The translations under genes and the position numbers were made by a program. A stretch of DNA of 64,000 nucleotides. Source: Dryococelus australis. Lineage: Eukaryota > Arthropoda > Insecta > Phasmatodea > Phasmatidae. Location: assembly GCA_029891345.1 (NCBI GenBank), contig CM057009.1:230123984-230187983 (forward strand). Reading direction: 5' to 3'. Below the pieces are notes generated by a model that was given only the letters and a program-made list of their open reading frames with translations, was not told the origin of the DNA and made no database searches. Below are positions 37,101 to 49,200 of the stretch, piece after piece. How positions within the stretch are numbered: position 1 is the stretch's first letter; each line of letters begins with the position of its first letter.

Positions 37101-37979
37101 TGTAGATATTTTGTTTTATAAACACTGTGTGTATGCTATGCATTATTTATAGCGTGGGTCAGGGTACTATGAGTAAAACCACTCATTTTCACAATTCTGT
37201 GCAAATAAAGATACAAAACATTCTCAGTAGTTTCAAAAGAAAAGCACTGGTATTAAAATATTTTTGTTATAATTTGATTAACTCTACATATAAATTATTC
37301 ACATGAAATTGCACTGAGTGTAAAAAATTAAGTAGTAATCCATTTATATAAATAGCATGGTCAAGTACAATTTTGTAACACAGGATAAACTTCCTGTACC
37401 CCTGCGAACATCCTTTGCCTCCATTGCCTTACATATACCTGAGCCTGTCTTAATTATGTTTTTGCAATAACCGATAGTATTGCCAGACCTGCATGCACAT
37501 TTCTTCCCGCCTTCCTTGCTTCTCTTAACACCCTGCATGCACTCAGCCATGCACAGAAGTCTGCCGGCTACAGTAATTACTACGAAACATACGAAAGGAT
37601 TTTATTTGGCAGTGTAGAAATAGGCCCGGTTAAATAGGACAGCAGCTAGTTGCAAGAGAAACATTCTTGTTGTGCACATACAATAATTATATCTGCAATG
37701 TGCGCCGATAGTTTCATTAATGTTCAGAGGCTTTAGTTACTGGGGAATAGTCATACATTATGCTATAGTGTGATATTTGGTTTTCGAAATGTGTATAACA
37801 GCAGGAAATTCATGTCTGTGTATTGATAATGAAATACAAATATTATATCTACTTAACTATACTTATAGGGTTTATTTTATTCATTAACAGAGGAATTATG
37901 CATTTCTCTTTTAGAGTTATCTTTAATTATAGTTATCTCATTATCATTTACTCATTCATTGTTTGAAGCATCGAATGTC
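37101..37979. other. No gene recognised
   Basis: AT-rich. The minus frame 37344-37550 is Lys/Cys-rich but has no domain I know. Block B probably fades out around 37.1 kb; the window ends before copy 2 can fix the border. Confidence 0.4.
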
Positions 37980-38410
37980 ATGTACATACCTCGAGACAAG
38001 CTATACTGCACAATACAGTAGCTCAGCTCGCCTTTATAATTGGTTTACTTTTTGCTAAGTGTTACCTGCTTCCATGACTAGCGAACGTTTAGTGTTGATC
38101 TCAAGTGATGAAATTCAGCTAAAATATCTCAGGACAAGATATGTTGCACAATACTGTCGCTTAGCATGCATTTATGACAGCTTTTCTTTCCGTTGTCTGC
38201 TTGCACGACTCACAAACATTCATGTGTAGTAATTCTGTTAAAATATTTCAGGACAAGCTATGGTGCACAACACTGTCGCTCAGCTTGCCTTTATAATTAA
38301 TTATTTTTTCCCCTAAGTGTTACCTGTTAGTGCGCGAGACACGGGCTTCCAGTGTGGAGTTTGTGTGAGATATAACTTTTTTACATTAACTCCATAAATC
38401 GCAGGACAAT
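37980..38410 (+). repeat. Short tandem array, ~120-137-bp units
   Basis: Three to four units sharing CAGGACAAGCTAT, TGCACAATACTGTCGCT and CAGC..GCC-TTTATAA. The landmark occurs at about 37,992, 38,128 and 38,246, with a fourth start near 38,402. Between units lies AAGTGTTACCTG. It is unrelated by eye to arrays A and B. Confidence 0.8.
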
Positions 38411-38639
38411 TTATCTCATCCCAATATGTGAATTATATTCACTTGGAGAAGCCGATGTCATACTGATCCTCCAATAGAAGCTAGAGAGATTCTAGGCACA
38501 GTTCAAAACCTAAACGATAGGCCGGATAATTCTGTGTTGCTGGTTGCCTAAGAGCCAAGACTATACATCTTGTCTAAAGCTGAAGGTATCCAAAAGGGAA
38601 TTGAACTTTTTCCATCGCTTATTTATTCTGATGGGAAGT

Positions 38640-41600
38640 GTACATAGTATAACAGTATACAGAGAATAAAATCATATATTTCTCTACGCTATGTTTAATT
38701 CTTACGATAACCCACACATACATTAATTATGTTGCTAATGTTAGTAACAGTTTTCATAGAGGGCTGGTGTCTAAAATAAATATATACATTATGAGAGAAT
38801 AAGAATATAAATTCTAGCTTCCTAACAATTATGCTGCACTTGGAGGATAGTCCACAATTGTATACAATATTCAGATATGTTACTAACAGTTTCCCATAAG
38901 AATACAGTATGTTTCTAGGATGATTATTATTTATTAATTCCTATCGAAAATGTTAAAATCTAAAAAAACACCCACTTATATATAAATATATACATATAAT
39001 TCCAAGAATTTTCTATCTATTACTCTCAACTCTGCTAACTAGCAGGATATATACATAAACATATTTATTACAATATTATGCTATAATTTTACTAATAATT
39101 AAAAGCCAAATATGTAGAAATATGTGAATGTATATTAATTCTATAAAGCAAGTCTAGAGTTTACAGATAGATTCGTGACTAGACAGATGTTCTTGATGTA
39201 TATGTATGTGTATAGTTGGTAGGTAAAGCGAGATGTAGTGTTAAATTCCCACCAGATGTGTTTCTATAGGTTTTCAATTATATCTGATTGTGCCAATAAT
39301 ATACTGATATATATTCGGTCTCACTGTTATACTCTGTCTATTCAAACAAAAGGTTATTTATCTTTCCCAATCAGGGGAGAGAGTTCTTTAGACCAAGTCA
39401 AGATAAGTGTGCCAACCTGGGCATATTCACTTAATTAATTAGTTAATAAATTCCTGTTATTTACTTCATATCCCAGACCTTGTGATAAATCCTATACATG
39501 TCGGTTAAAATCAGAGGCTTGCTACACAAACATAAATATAATGCACTGGATCTACTAATAGTTAAGTTCCCAATTTATTGAACTTGGAGATTAATTTACA
39601 ATTGTTAATTTTCTTGCCATAATTTAGTAATATATTAGTATCAGTGTGTAGTAATATAAATTAGGTTTAAGATGTTTAGTAGTTTTATGCCAGGTATGTT
39701 GAAATAATTAGTTTTCCTTTAAATATACAAAATATGACAAATACTTACTGAAATATTCCTGCCAGACAGTTTGATATTACTTTAACCACTAATATGTATA
39801 TTATGGAGGAAATGTACTATTAGGTACCCCAACAATTTTAAGAACTGGGTGCATAACTTCATTAATATAAATATATGGTATAATAGTTAGGAAGAAAAAT
39901 TTCATAGATTCCTTCAAGCTATGTGGATGACTGAGGATAATTCAGAAATGTAGAAAAAATTATTTTAATTAGTAGAGACCTGAAGATTGCATGTGCAATA
40001 ACCTGCAAGATAGACTTTACAATATGATGTGAAAATATGTAAATATCAACTGCACATTAGTTTGCTGTCACAATGGTAGGCGACATTTCGACAATGTTCT
40101 CCAGGAGGTGTCTATCACATTGTGGACCAATATCTAATTATATATAAACATATATGTTTTTAATTCTAGCATGTACCATAATCAATCTGCGAATTCCTCA
40201 GTTCTCTAGTAATTAGTGATAAACTCCCTAGAGATAAAGAGTATAACTAGAAAAATACTTATATCTTACTGCTAAATTGATTTAACTCGAAGGATAATCT
40301 ACATATCTATAATTTATTATGAATATTTGCTTACCTATATCCGAAATAACTGTTGAAATCTATAGTGAATATTAAGAAATTTAAATAACTTCTTTTTGCA
40401 GAATAGTTACTCATAGATTTTTGTCAGATATATTGGAATTTTAAAGATAGCTTACAAATGGTAATAGAATGACGTAAATTAACTCACATATAAGTGCAGG
40501 GCATGTTTACTCCTGAGTATATTTTACAATATATATAGTTTGCCATACACTTATAGATTCCAGCAAGACCTGTGTAATTCGAGTAATTTATACACAAATG
40601 TATTTACTGAGATAGTGTTACAGATGTTTTGGAATTTAAGGATAACTAAAAACATTATACACTTATAAGATATTTTACAGATTGATTCTCAACCTGTTTT
40701 GTGTACTTGAAAATTAACTGAATTATTGCAGATATTGTAATAATAATACAAGATGTTACACGTCTATTCTCGCTAAGTACGATAGAATCAAATTATATTA
40801 TGTGAAGTAATATATTCTCTGACACTTATGAATTTTCTCATGGTCGATGTATTCTGCATCAAATATTGCGGTAACAGCCTTTGAGATGTGGTTGCTGAAT
40901 TTAATGTATTTGTTCATGTGGTTTTAGTTTTAAAGGCCATACAAGATTATGGGCTCAATGTAAATGTAGTCTGCATCTAATACTATGGCAGTAAGGGTAA
41001 AATATTATGCTTGTCGACTTTTCTGTATTTTTTCGAATTATGCTTTTAAAAGTCATTCAAGGTAATGAGGTCTAGGTCGTCTACAGTCAATATAATGGCG
41101 GTGTTATGTATGGTATTATGTTTCTCACTCTTATGAATTTTATCTCGAATTTTTATTTTCAAGGTCATTTTAGGTAATGGGGTTTAGGTCGAGGATGCCT
41201 GCATTTAATATAGTGGTAATAGACTGTAAGGTACAATTCTTGCCAATATTTGTTTATTTTTTATGATTCTATGTTTTCAAGACCATTAAATATATTGGGG
41301 TCAATGTACAAGTCATCTCTTTCCAATATGGTGATAGCAGCCTGTAAGGTTTGCCTGCTGAATTTATGTATTTTTTCATATGTTTTCTTTTCAAGGTCAT
41401 ACAAGATCATGGGCTCAGGGTAAATCTAGCTGCAGCTAATATTTATCTATTATTGTGTAATGTTATATGCTTGTCGACTTTTATGTATTTTTTCTTGAGT
41501 TATTGTTTTAATGTCATTCAAGTTAATGAGGTCCAGGTAGTCTACAAACAATATTATGGTGGTAGTCTGTAAGGTATTATGTTTACTCAATTTTAAGAAT

Positions 41601-43832
41601 TTTTTTTCTTTCGAATTTTGGTTTTGACTGGTATTAAAGGTGTTGGGCTCAAGGCGAGTAAACCTGCATCTAATACAGTGGTATAGGGCATTCATGGTAA
41701 AGCGAGCACTATTTAACCCCATGCAAATTTTTCTTTCATATCAGTTTTTATGTTAAGCCACTTTTTAATATCATTATTGTCACATGACTAATAAATATTG
41801 TGTATACTTTAACCACTCTCAAAAGTTAATGTCTAAGTCTGCAATAAAATATATTAATTAGTGGTAAATACATGTTGTAAGAGCCATAAAATTGCTCACT
41901 TTATTGTGACAGCCTATAATAGTCTGTATTGTAATATACTTGCTGATATTTATATATTTTTTTAATGATTCTTTGTTTTCACTTTGATAGCGGGATTGGG
42001 GTCAGCGTCCAAGTCATATATTTTACAAAATTCTGGCCATAGTCTGTAATGTCATGTGCTTCCTGAATTTTATGCATATTTAATTATTTTTTCAATGTCA
42101 TTCAAGGTCATTATTTCAAGGTGTAGTATGTCTGCAAACAATGTTGCGGTAATAGTCTATATAGTATTATGCTTCTTGACATTTATGAATTTTTCTCTAG
42201 TTTTTGGTTTTTTAGGTCAATAAAGGTCATTGTATCAGGTCATGGTCATTTGCTTCCATTATTGAATATATGTGACATCTACCAAGCTGGCTTATGCATT
42301 CCAAGATAATGGTCACATACCAAAATTGAATTCGCCTACAAAGATGGTCATTGGTTACATCTACCAAGATTGTGGCCGCCCACCAAGTTGGCTGTCTGGG
42401 TATGGCCATTGGGTGAAGGTCATCCTACTAATTTCCTTGACAATTGGAGGGTAGGGGAGAAGCGCAACAACACAAAGAAAAGGTATTTTTTAATTTTTTT
42501 TTTTAATAATTTTAAATAATAAAATATTTCCAAATTATTTTTAAAATTATATTTTAGTTAACTTTTTTTTACATATTTTTGGATTTTTGTAGTTATAGAT
42601 CGAGGTTATAGGTCGAGGTCAAAGGTTAAAAGATCCTCACCAGACCCCTTGCTCACCTCAATATCACCAGGGTCTGACCTTGGGATAATGATTCCTCTCG
42701 CCTTTGCGGGAAAAATTGGGAATAATGGAATTCTTTTTTCATATTTTTTTTATAAATTTTAATAAAATTATGGTAATAAATTTTTCAGAATTTATAAAAA
42801 AATTGCGTTGTTTCCTTTTTGATATGTGGAGCCAAAGGCAAAGTCTAAGTTCCATAGACCTTAGTCCAGATCTTATGGCCTGGGTTACTGATCCACATTG
42901 CAAGAGTCATAAGTGCAACTTGCCTGCTCCTGAAAACTTGGGAATTTTTGAGGAATTTTTTTATTGTAAAGTAAATATTGATTATTTTTAATGATAGATT
43001 TTTTGGAATTTAAAAAAAATATGAATTTTTTGTCGTTTTTGGTGATTATTTTGGTATTTTGGCTGTCTAAGTTCACCAGGGTCAATTTATATTCTCATGG
43101 GTAAAAATCAATGACATCCAATATGGTAGTTGGGTGAAGACATGGAAGACATAACTTTGCGTCTACGACTCCACCATTGCAGCACTTTTCTCAGAAGTTC
43201 CATTTCCCTACTTCTATAATGCCAAGAGTTTAAACATATATTCCTTGTAGGTGTGTTTAACGTAACTAATTAAATTAATTTTCATTCCTTAAATTTACGG
43301 ACAGATTGCTGCAACATTTTCGAAATCGCATAATACAAATATATTTGCATACCAAAATTTTCCTCATAAATTGTGGATGATATATTGAACTTAGTTCACA
43401 AATGTGTTCAGTATGTTAAAAATTTACAGATAAATCGATAGCAATCTTTTTTGTTCAAAATGTGTATAGTAAGCGAATAAATTATGGATAGATTCCCCGT
43501 GATTATTTTTAAGTAAAAGATAACTTCACAAATATACAAGTTTTGAAAGTTTGTGGAGAATTTTATAAAAATGAATGACAGATTTTAATTCTACAAAGTA
43601 TTCATATATATAATTCCAAGAAGTTATGTACATATCCTAAAAGAACATTTTAATTCAGAAAATTGCTGTAATTTTATTATAGTGTATACTATCAGAAATG
43701 AATTTTATAAAATATTTTATTCAGATGTTTTCAGTTCTGAGAAAAACTCGCATTTGTCGAGTATGTTGAAAATATAATCACAGTCACAAAAAAGCTATTG
43801 AACTCGATGTATCAATTATTCATATGTACATA
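38640..43832 (+). repeat. Long composite repeat, copy 2 (fullest)
   Basis: Full-length relative of 5,270-9,612, about 5.2 kb because its ~118-bp array is longer. Module order is the same: ~100-bp degenerate units (38.64-40.8), ~118-bp array A (40.8-42.25), CAAGATGG patch (42.27-42.39), T-rich stretch with GGTCAAAGGT words (42.45-43.1), then ~100-bp units again (43.27-43.83). It runs straight into copy 3, so the two form a head-to-tail higher-order tandem. Confidence 0.88.
40835..42250 (+). repeat. ~118-bp tandem array A, copy 2
   Basis: About twelve units with CAAGGTCATTCAAGGT-like and CTAATATGGTGGTAGT-like words at steps of 115-125 bp. Longest plus-oriented version of array A in the window. 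A roughly 150-bp stretch at 41,700-41,900 is poorly matched and may be an insertion. Confidence 0.85.
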
Positions 43833-46170
43833 GTATAATAATATGCCAAGTATAATACATACATACCTTCTAGAAAAGTTTACTTCCGATGATAACCCAC
43901 ACATACATAAATTATGTTACAACATTAATGATAGTTTCAGGATGATTTTTTTATTAAAAAAAATTGAAATTTTTGATATGATTTACTATGTAATTACTAG
44001 CTTCCTACCAAATATGGTAAACATGAAGAATAATTCACAATTGTATGAAAATTCAGAAAAGATACTAACAGATAGCCACAGAATTAGTATGATAGTATGC
44101 TGATAATTATTGATAAAATCATGCCAGAAATGTTGAAATATGAAAATTTTCCACTTTAATCTATAAAGTTTATAAAAATCTAGAATTTACTGATGTATTA
44201 CTCTCAAATCTGCTAACTAGCAGGATATATACATAAAATATATATTACAATATTATGTTGAGATTTCACTAGTAATTTAAATCTAAAGGAGCAGAAATCT
44301 GAAGAATATCGCAATTTGTTAAGGTATGTTGAGTATACTGAAATATTTGTGACTAGACATTGTTCTTGATGTATAACTCAATATATTACATATTTGAAAG
44401 GTAAAGCGAAAATTTAGTGTTAGATTTCTGCCAGTTGGTTCGCGATCAGAGTAGCTATAAATAATATGGAAGTGCCATTAATGTACTGATACATTTTCGA
44501 TACATTAGTTGAACTATACATATAATACATAATGATATATTTACTCCCCAACCAGGGCACAGAGTTCTTTATCTCAAGTCCATAATATTGTACTTACTCG
44601 AGCAGATTTGCTTAACTAGTTAGATAATACATTCCATTTTCATCTTTCAGACCCTGGGAACACTCCAAAACATGTCAGTTTGTTAGAATCACATGATTAC
44701 TACACAAACATAAATATTATGCCCAAAATCTACTAATAGCATAATTACAAATTTAATGAACTCTGGGATTATCTTACAATTGTAAGTAGTCCTGCTTTTA
44801 TTTAGTGACAGATTCATGTCTGTGTGTTTTAGTGTAAGTTAAAAATGTTTAGTAGATTCCTGCCAGGTATTTTATGAAATAATTAGTTAGCCTTACAAAT
44901 ATAAAAATATGCTGAATACCTACTGATATATTTCTGCCAGACAGGTTTATATTTATTTAACTAATAATATGTATAATATGTTAAAATTTGCTATTAGGTA
45001 CACCACCAATTTTCAGTACTGAATTCATAACTTTATTAATATAAGTATTTAATAAAAAATAGGTTGGCGAGAATACTTTCATAGATTCCTTTGAGATGTG
45101 TGGAAGACTGAGGATAATTAACATATGTAGAAAATATAACATGATATTTGAAAGATCTGAAAAAAATGGGAATAGGAAGACATAAATTAACTCATATATT
45201 AGTGCAGGGCAAGTGTAATCCTGAGTGTGATTCACAAATATATAGTATGCCATACTCTTATAGATTCATGCAAGACCTGTATAATTCGAGTAAAAACTTC
45301 AGAAATGTAGTGGTTGTGATAGTGGTACAGATGTAATGGTTTCTTAGGGAAACTAAAAACTTATACATTTATTAGAGATTATACAAATTGTTTCTCAACC
45401 TGTTTCTTGTACTTGAATATTATCTGAATAATTATAGCTGATATAATAGTATACCAAGAATTAAAGCATACATTTGTGCAAAGAAAAATATAAACCAAAA
45501 CTATTATGAAAATCATTATGCTCTTTGGACCATATGAATTTTTTGAGAGGTTTTTAAAAGTCATTCATTGTTGTGAGGCCTAAGTCGATTTTACCTGCAT
45601 CTAATATGGTGGTAGAAGTCTGTAATGTTTGCCTTCTGAATTAAATCTATTGTTTCATATGGTTATAGTTTTCAAGGTCATACAAGATCATAGGGTCAAG
45701 GTAAATCTAGTATGCATCTAATATTGTGGTAGAAGTGTGTAATATATTACGCATGTTCATTTTTATGCATTCTTTCTCGAGTTATTGTTTCAAGGTCTTT
45801 CAAGGTGATGTGGTCCAGGAAGTATTAGTCTAATATGGTATTGGTAGTCTCTAAGGTATTATATTTGCTCACTTTTGTGAGTTTTTTCTCGAATTTGGTT
45901 TTTCAAGGGCATTAAATTTAATGGGGTCAAGGTCGAGGAAGCCTGTACCTAATATAGTGATATAATTCTGTAATGTATTATTTTTGCCAATATTTGTTAA
46001 TTTTTTAATGATTCTTGTATTCATGAACATTCAATGTCTTGTGTCAATGCACAAGTCATCTCTTTTCAATTTGGTGGTAGTAGCCTGTCACACGTGCCTG
46101 CTAAATTTAATGTATTTTCATATGCCTTTTGTTTTTAAGGTAATACAAGCTCATGGGCCCAAGATCAGGC
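43832..46170 (+). repeat. Long composite repeat, copy 3 (truncated)
   Basis: Directly follows copy 2 in the same orientation, restarting at GATAACCCACACATACAT. Relative to copy 2 it lacks roughly 480 bp around 45,140-45,170 (between GTAGAAAATATAAC and ACATAAATTAACTCA). It stops within array A at about 46,170. The remaining modules are absent, and the LTR-element region begins shortly after. Confidence 0.85.
45540..46170 (+). repeat. ~118-bp tandem array A, copy 3
   Basis: Five units, for example TTTTCAAGGTCATACAAGAT at about 45,670 and again, diverged, at about 46,130, with TCTAATATGGTGGTAG in between. Ends abruptly near 46,170. Confidence 0.85.
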
Positions 46171-46821
46171 TTTAAGGTTATGTAGTGACATGGGCTGTTG
46201 TTTGGTTTCCATAATGCACCGACTACATGGCAGGTTGACCACACTTTTCCATTATCAGGTGTAAGTTTGTGTGTACTTGTAAATATTTGTACATTAGAAT
46301 AAACATGTGTTTTATTTTCATGTATGATGAATAAATATGTTCATGAAAGTTTGCATTTCAGGTCACATCAGCCTTCCCTGAAATAATTCGATGTTAAGTT
46401 ATATGTGTACTATTTTATAAATACATTTTTCTATATTTTTATATTATTGGCTGCACATTTATTAATAATGATAAATATATGTTTGTCTCTCTTCATCCCA
46501 TAAGCACTGCATACAGCCTTCTCTTGCCGTTCATCACAACCTTATAATTAATGTAGTGGTTTTTAAGGGCAGGGGAAGGCTTGGCCACTCAATTAACTCC
46601 GCACCAATCCACCATCACTAGCGTCTTCGAATCATGGTAGGACAGATGTTCACACGTGGCCCCTCCTGCCTTCACCATTCTGCTAACCATGTAACGGCAA
46701 TAGTTTCATTTGTTCATGTACCGGATTATTTAAGTCTTTAGTTTTCACCTGACTTTTTGTGCATGACTGAAAAAAAATATTTGCATCTAATTTCATGTAG
46801 GCCTCATTCTAATTACATCAG
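46171..46821. other. No gene recognised; possible UTR-like or SINE-like pieces
   Basis: Contains AATAAACA and GAATAAAT words near 46,300 and a GC-richer patch at 46,560-46,700 whose reverse strand reads like a decayed SINE (ATTCGAAGACGC..). No open frame over 60 codons and no domain. It lies between composite repeat copy 3 and the Gypsy relic. Confidence 0.35.
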
Positions 46822-47012
46822 TGTTAATGTAAGGAAGTAGACCGCACTGCTTGCCTCCACGCCAACACTGGCCGGCATGCGGCACAGACAGATTTACTTA
46901 CCATGTTCAGGGGTATAGATGTGCAAACCGACATCGTAGCTTTCCACATGCTCGGGCAGTTCTTTACTTATTGATCACTAAGCATTTCACTGCAATAGAG
47001 TAAATATTGGAA
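46822..47012 (+). repeat. 5' LTR remnant
   Basis: Left copy of the direct repeat. Homology to 51,040-51,230 starts around TGTTAATGTAAG and stops near TAAATATTGGAACC, after which the two diverge. That indicates truncation of this LTR by the internal deletion. Confidence 0.7.
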
Positions 47013-47203
47013 CCCACACCCTATAAAAACCATCCTATTTTCCAGCAAAATAGCATAACCTCTCAACCCCCCTCTAACCCGAAAACTCCACCACATCAAG
47101 GTTTTTTATTGACTTCAGACATATCAATCATTTCACGTGTAGCACGATATCCCCCTACGACAGTGTAGAGGATACCTTGGGTTAGTCTGGAATCGCCAAA
47201 TTA

Positions 47204-47590
47204 ATGTTTGCACTTCTCCTGCGCTGCAGCTACTGGCAGGAATACCACGAGAAGACTGCCTTTACAGCTCTCGATGGCCGAAGGTATCAATTTTGCGCTA
47301 CACCTTTTGGGCTCATGTTCGCCCCTGCGACATTTCAGAGTATGAGGGCTAGGATGCTGGACGGCCTAGTAGGAGAGTTCATGCTGGCCTACTTAGATGA
47401 AGTGGTGATTTCGTCAGAAACATGGTAAGAGTACTGGCATCAGCTCTCGTTTGTGCTAGAGAGACTGGACATTAATGGAATATCATTCACAGTTAATAAA
47501 TGTCACCTGGGGAACATCGATTTGGAAATTTTGGCCACATAGTCAGTGAGTCAGGCAACCGGCCAAACCCCGAAAAGATGGGGCTAATTG
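47204..47590 (+). pseudogene. Gypsy reverse transcriptase fragment
   Basis: The open stretch 47,204-47,428 contains, in order, the SYWQ motif, EKTAFTALDGRRYQF, TPFGLMFAPATFQ and the catalytic box as YLDEVVIS. The family has YLDDV/I, so the second active-site Asp reads Glu here. After a stop it continues with LSFVLERL, NKCHLG and a SESGNRPNPEK connection motif. The N-terminal part of the RT domain is missing. Enzymatically dead. Confidence 0.9.
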
Positions 47591-48200
47591 AACACCAGCA
47601 ATCGTCATGCACACAGAAACCAATGCGAAAAATTCTTCGGCCTGGTTAATTTGTTGCGGGAGCACATTGAGCAATTTGCCATTACTACCACTCCCCTCAC
47701 GGACTTGCTGTCAACACAAACCTGGTACGTGTGTAGTCAAACGCAAGAGAAGGATATTCAAGACAACATAGAGAATTTCTGGACATGCCCCACACTCGTT
47801 AGATACGAACCAGCGCGCCATTTGTATTTACAGATGGACGCCAACTAGGAATGGCTGGGCCCCGTGCTCTAACAATACAATGATGCAGGCGAGAAAAAGG
47901 TAATAGATTTTTCTAGCGCCAAATTGAGGAACACTGAATGAAGGTTGGACATTGAAGAACGTGAATGCTTATCCATAATCTGGCCGATGAAGACATACCG
48001 GTCATATTTGGAACACAGGTGATTAACACTCAGAACGGATAGCCACTCCATAGTGTAGCTAATTAACATGCGTGAAACCCGGAATAAACTCACCTGGTGT
48101 GCGTTAGTGTTACAGGCATAGAATTTCATAATCGAACACGTCCCCGGGCGGAAGAATGAGCTTGCATACATACTGTCGCAGACTCCAAACACGGCGGTAA
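47591..48200 (+). pseudogene. Gypsy connection and RNase H fragment
   Basis: In shifting frames: FFGLVNLLREHIEQFA followed by TTPLTDLLS (the connection; open in 47,588-47,848); YLQMDAN for the first RNase H Asp; RLDIEERECLSIIW with the catalytic Glu region; LRTDSHSIV; and FIIEHVPGRKNELAYILSQTPN, which matches the end of Gypsy RNase H (HVPGKENXXADXLSR). Several stops and frameshifts. The opposite-strand frame at 47,869-48,504 (211 codons) is the longest in the window but lies antisense to these motifs, so it is a shadow. Confidence 0.87.
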
Positions 48201-49200
48201 AAGTAACATATGAAGTGGAGTGGGAAAAAGTATTTCCACCCTTCACACAAGAACCATGTACCATGGTGCACATAAACAAAATAAAAAACTTGGAAGCAGA
48301 GGACCTTGTGTCAAAAATGTATCGAGAAGTCATAGCCCAGCAGGAAAACAGTGAATTCTCATGGAATGAAAGGAGAAATTCAAGCGCGAGAGACTGTAGA
48401 AGGATGGTGTGTAATGGAAAACCACGTGGAAACATGCTCGCCACAAAACAATATGACAGGGTGGCTCTATGTTCTGGTTGCGCACAGTAAATAATTTTTC
48501 GCACATGTGCATGTAAGCTCGACAGCAGGACAACCAGGGGCTGAACAAACTGTGAAAACTGTGAAAAAATAATTCATTTGTACATGTTTGACACACTGAG
48601 TGTGGAACAGAGTTAGAAAATGCAACAAATGTAATTTATTTAAAACTTGTAAAAAGGTCCACACACAACAACAGCTGAGGCAACCATAGAAACCATTTGA
48701 CATGGTGTCGTTTAGACTTAATGTCCCGTACCCCAAGTACACAGGGGCAAGTGATTTTCCTTATGGCGATGGATAATATTTTCGTTGGGTAGAGGCATAC
48801 CAAATCAGTAGTGCACGAACAGGACAAATTACAAAAGTTATACAAAAACAATTTTTCGCTTGTTGGGGCTATCCCGGCAGTCCTAAGAGACAATGGTACT
48901 CAGTTTATGGGAAAATGTGGAAGAACTGTGTATGGTCTGAGAAGTTCGGCACCTTAAGGCTGTCGGTGTACCACCCGTAGTCTAACCCCACATAGCGGCA
49001 TAACAAGGAGTTGAAGGTACAACTCCAGCTCCGTGTGGGTAAGAACCATAACACCTGGGACGACACCTGCCCACCGCACTCTTCACTCTCCGACATTGCA
49101 CCAGGCAGCAAACGAAGAATGCCTTCTCAAGTGCTGTTACATCGAAATATTACATTGCCTAGTAAAAGAAACTGCCCACCCAAGAGAAATAGTAGTGATA
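48201..49200 (+). pseudogene. Gypsy integrase fragment
   Basis: 48,201-48,640 covers the linker and the position of the zinc-binding domain, not recognisable. From about 48,720 the core appears: a PKYTGASDFPYGDG-like start, an IFSLG / VEAY segment before SSARTGQITKVIQKQ, then LRDNGTQFMGK with the second catalytic Asp at 48,889-48,891. VYHP..NPT-like words around 48,965-48,995, the LKVQLQLRV and WDD motifs (49,011-49,060) and the QVLLHRNI end follow. Multiple stops and at least two frameshifts. Integrase would insert the DNA copy; this one cannot. Confidence 0.82.

Noticed and set aside
47869-48504. Longest open frame in the window (211 codons, minus strand)
   Set aside because: It is antisense to the Gypsy RNase H and linker region, whose motifs (for example HVPGRKNELA) are clear on the plus strand. 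The minus-strand peptide has no domain.
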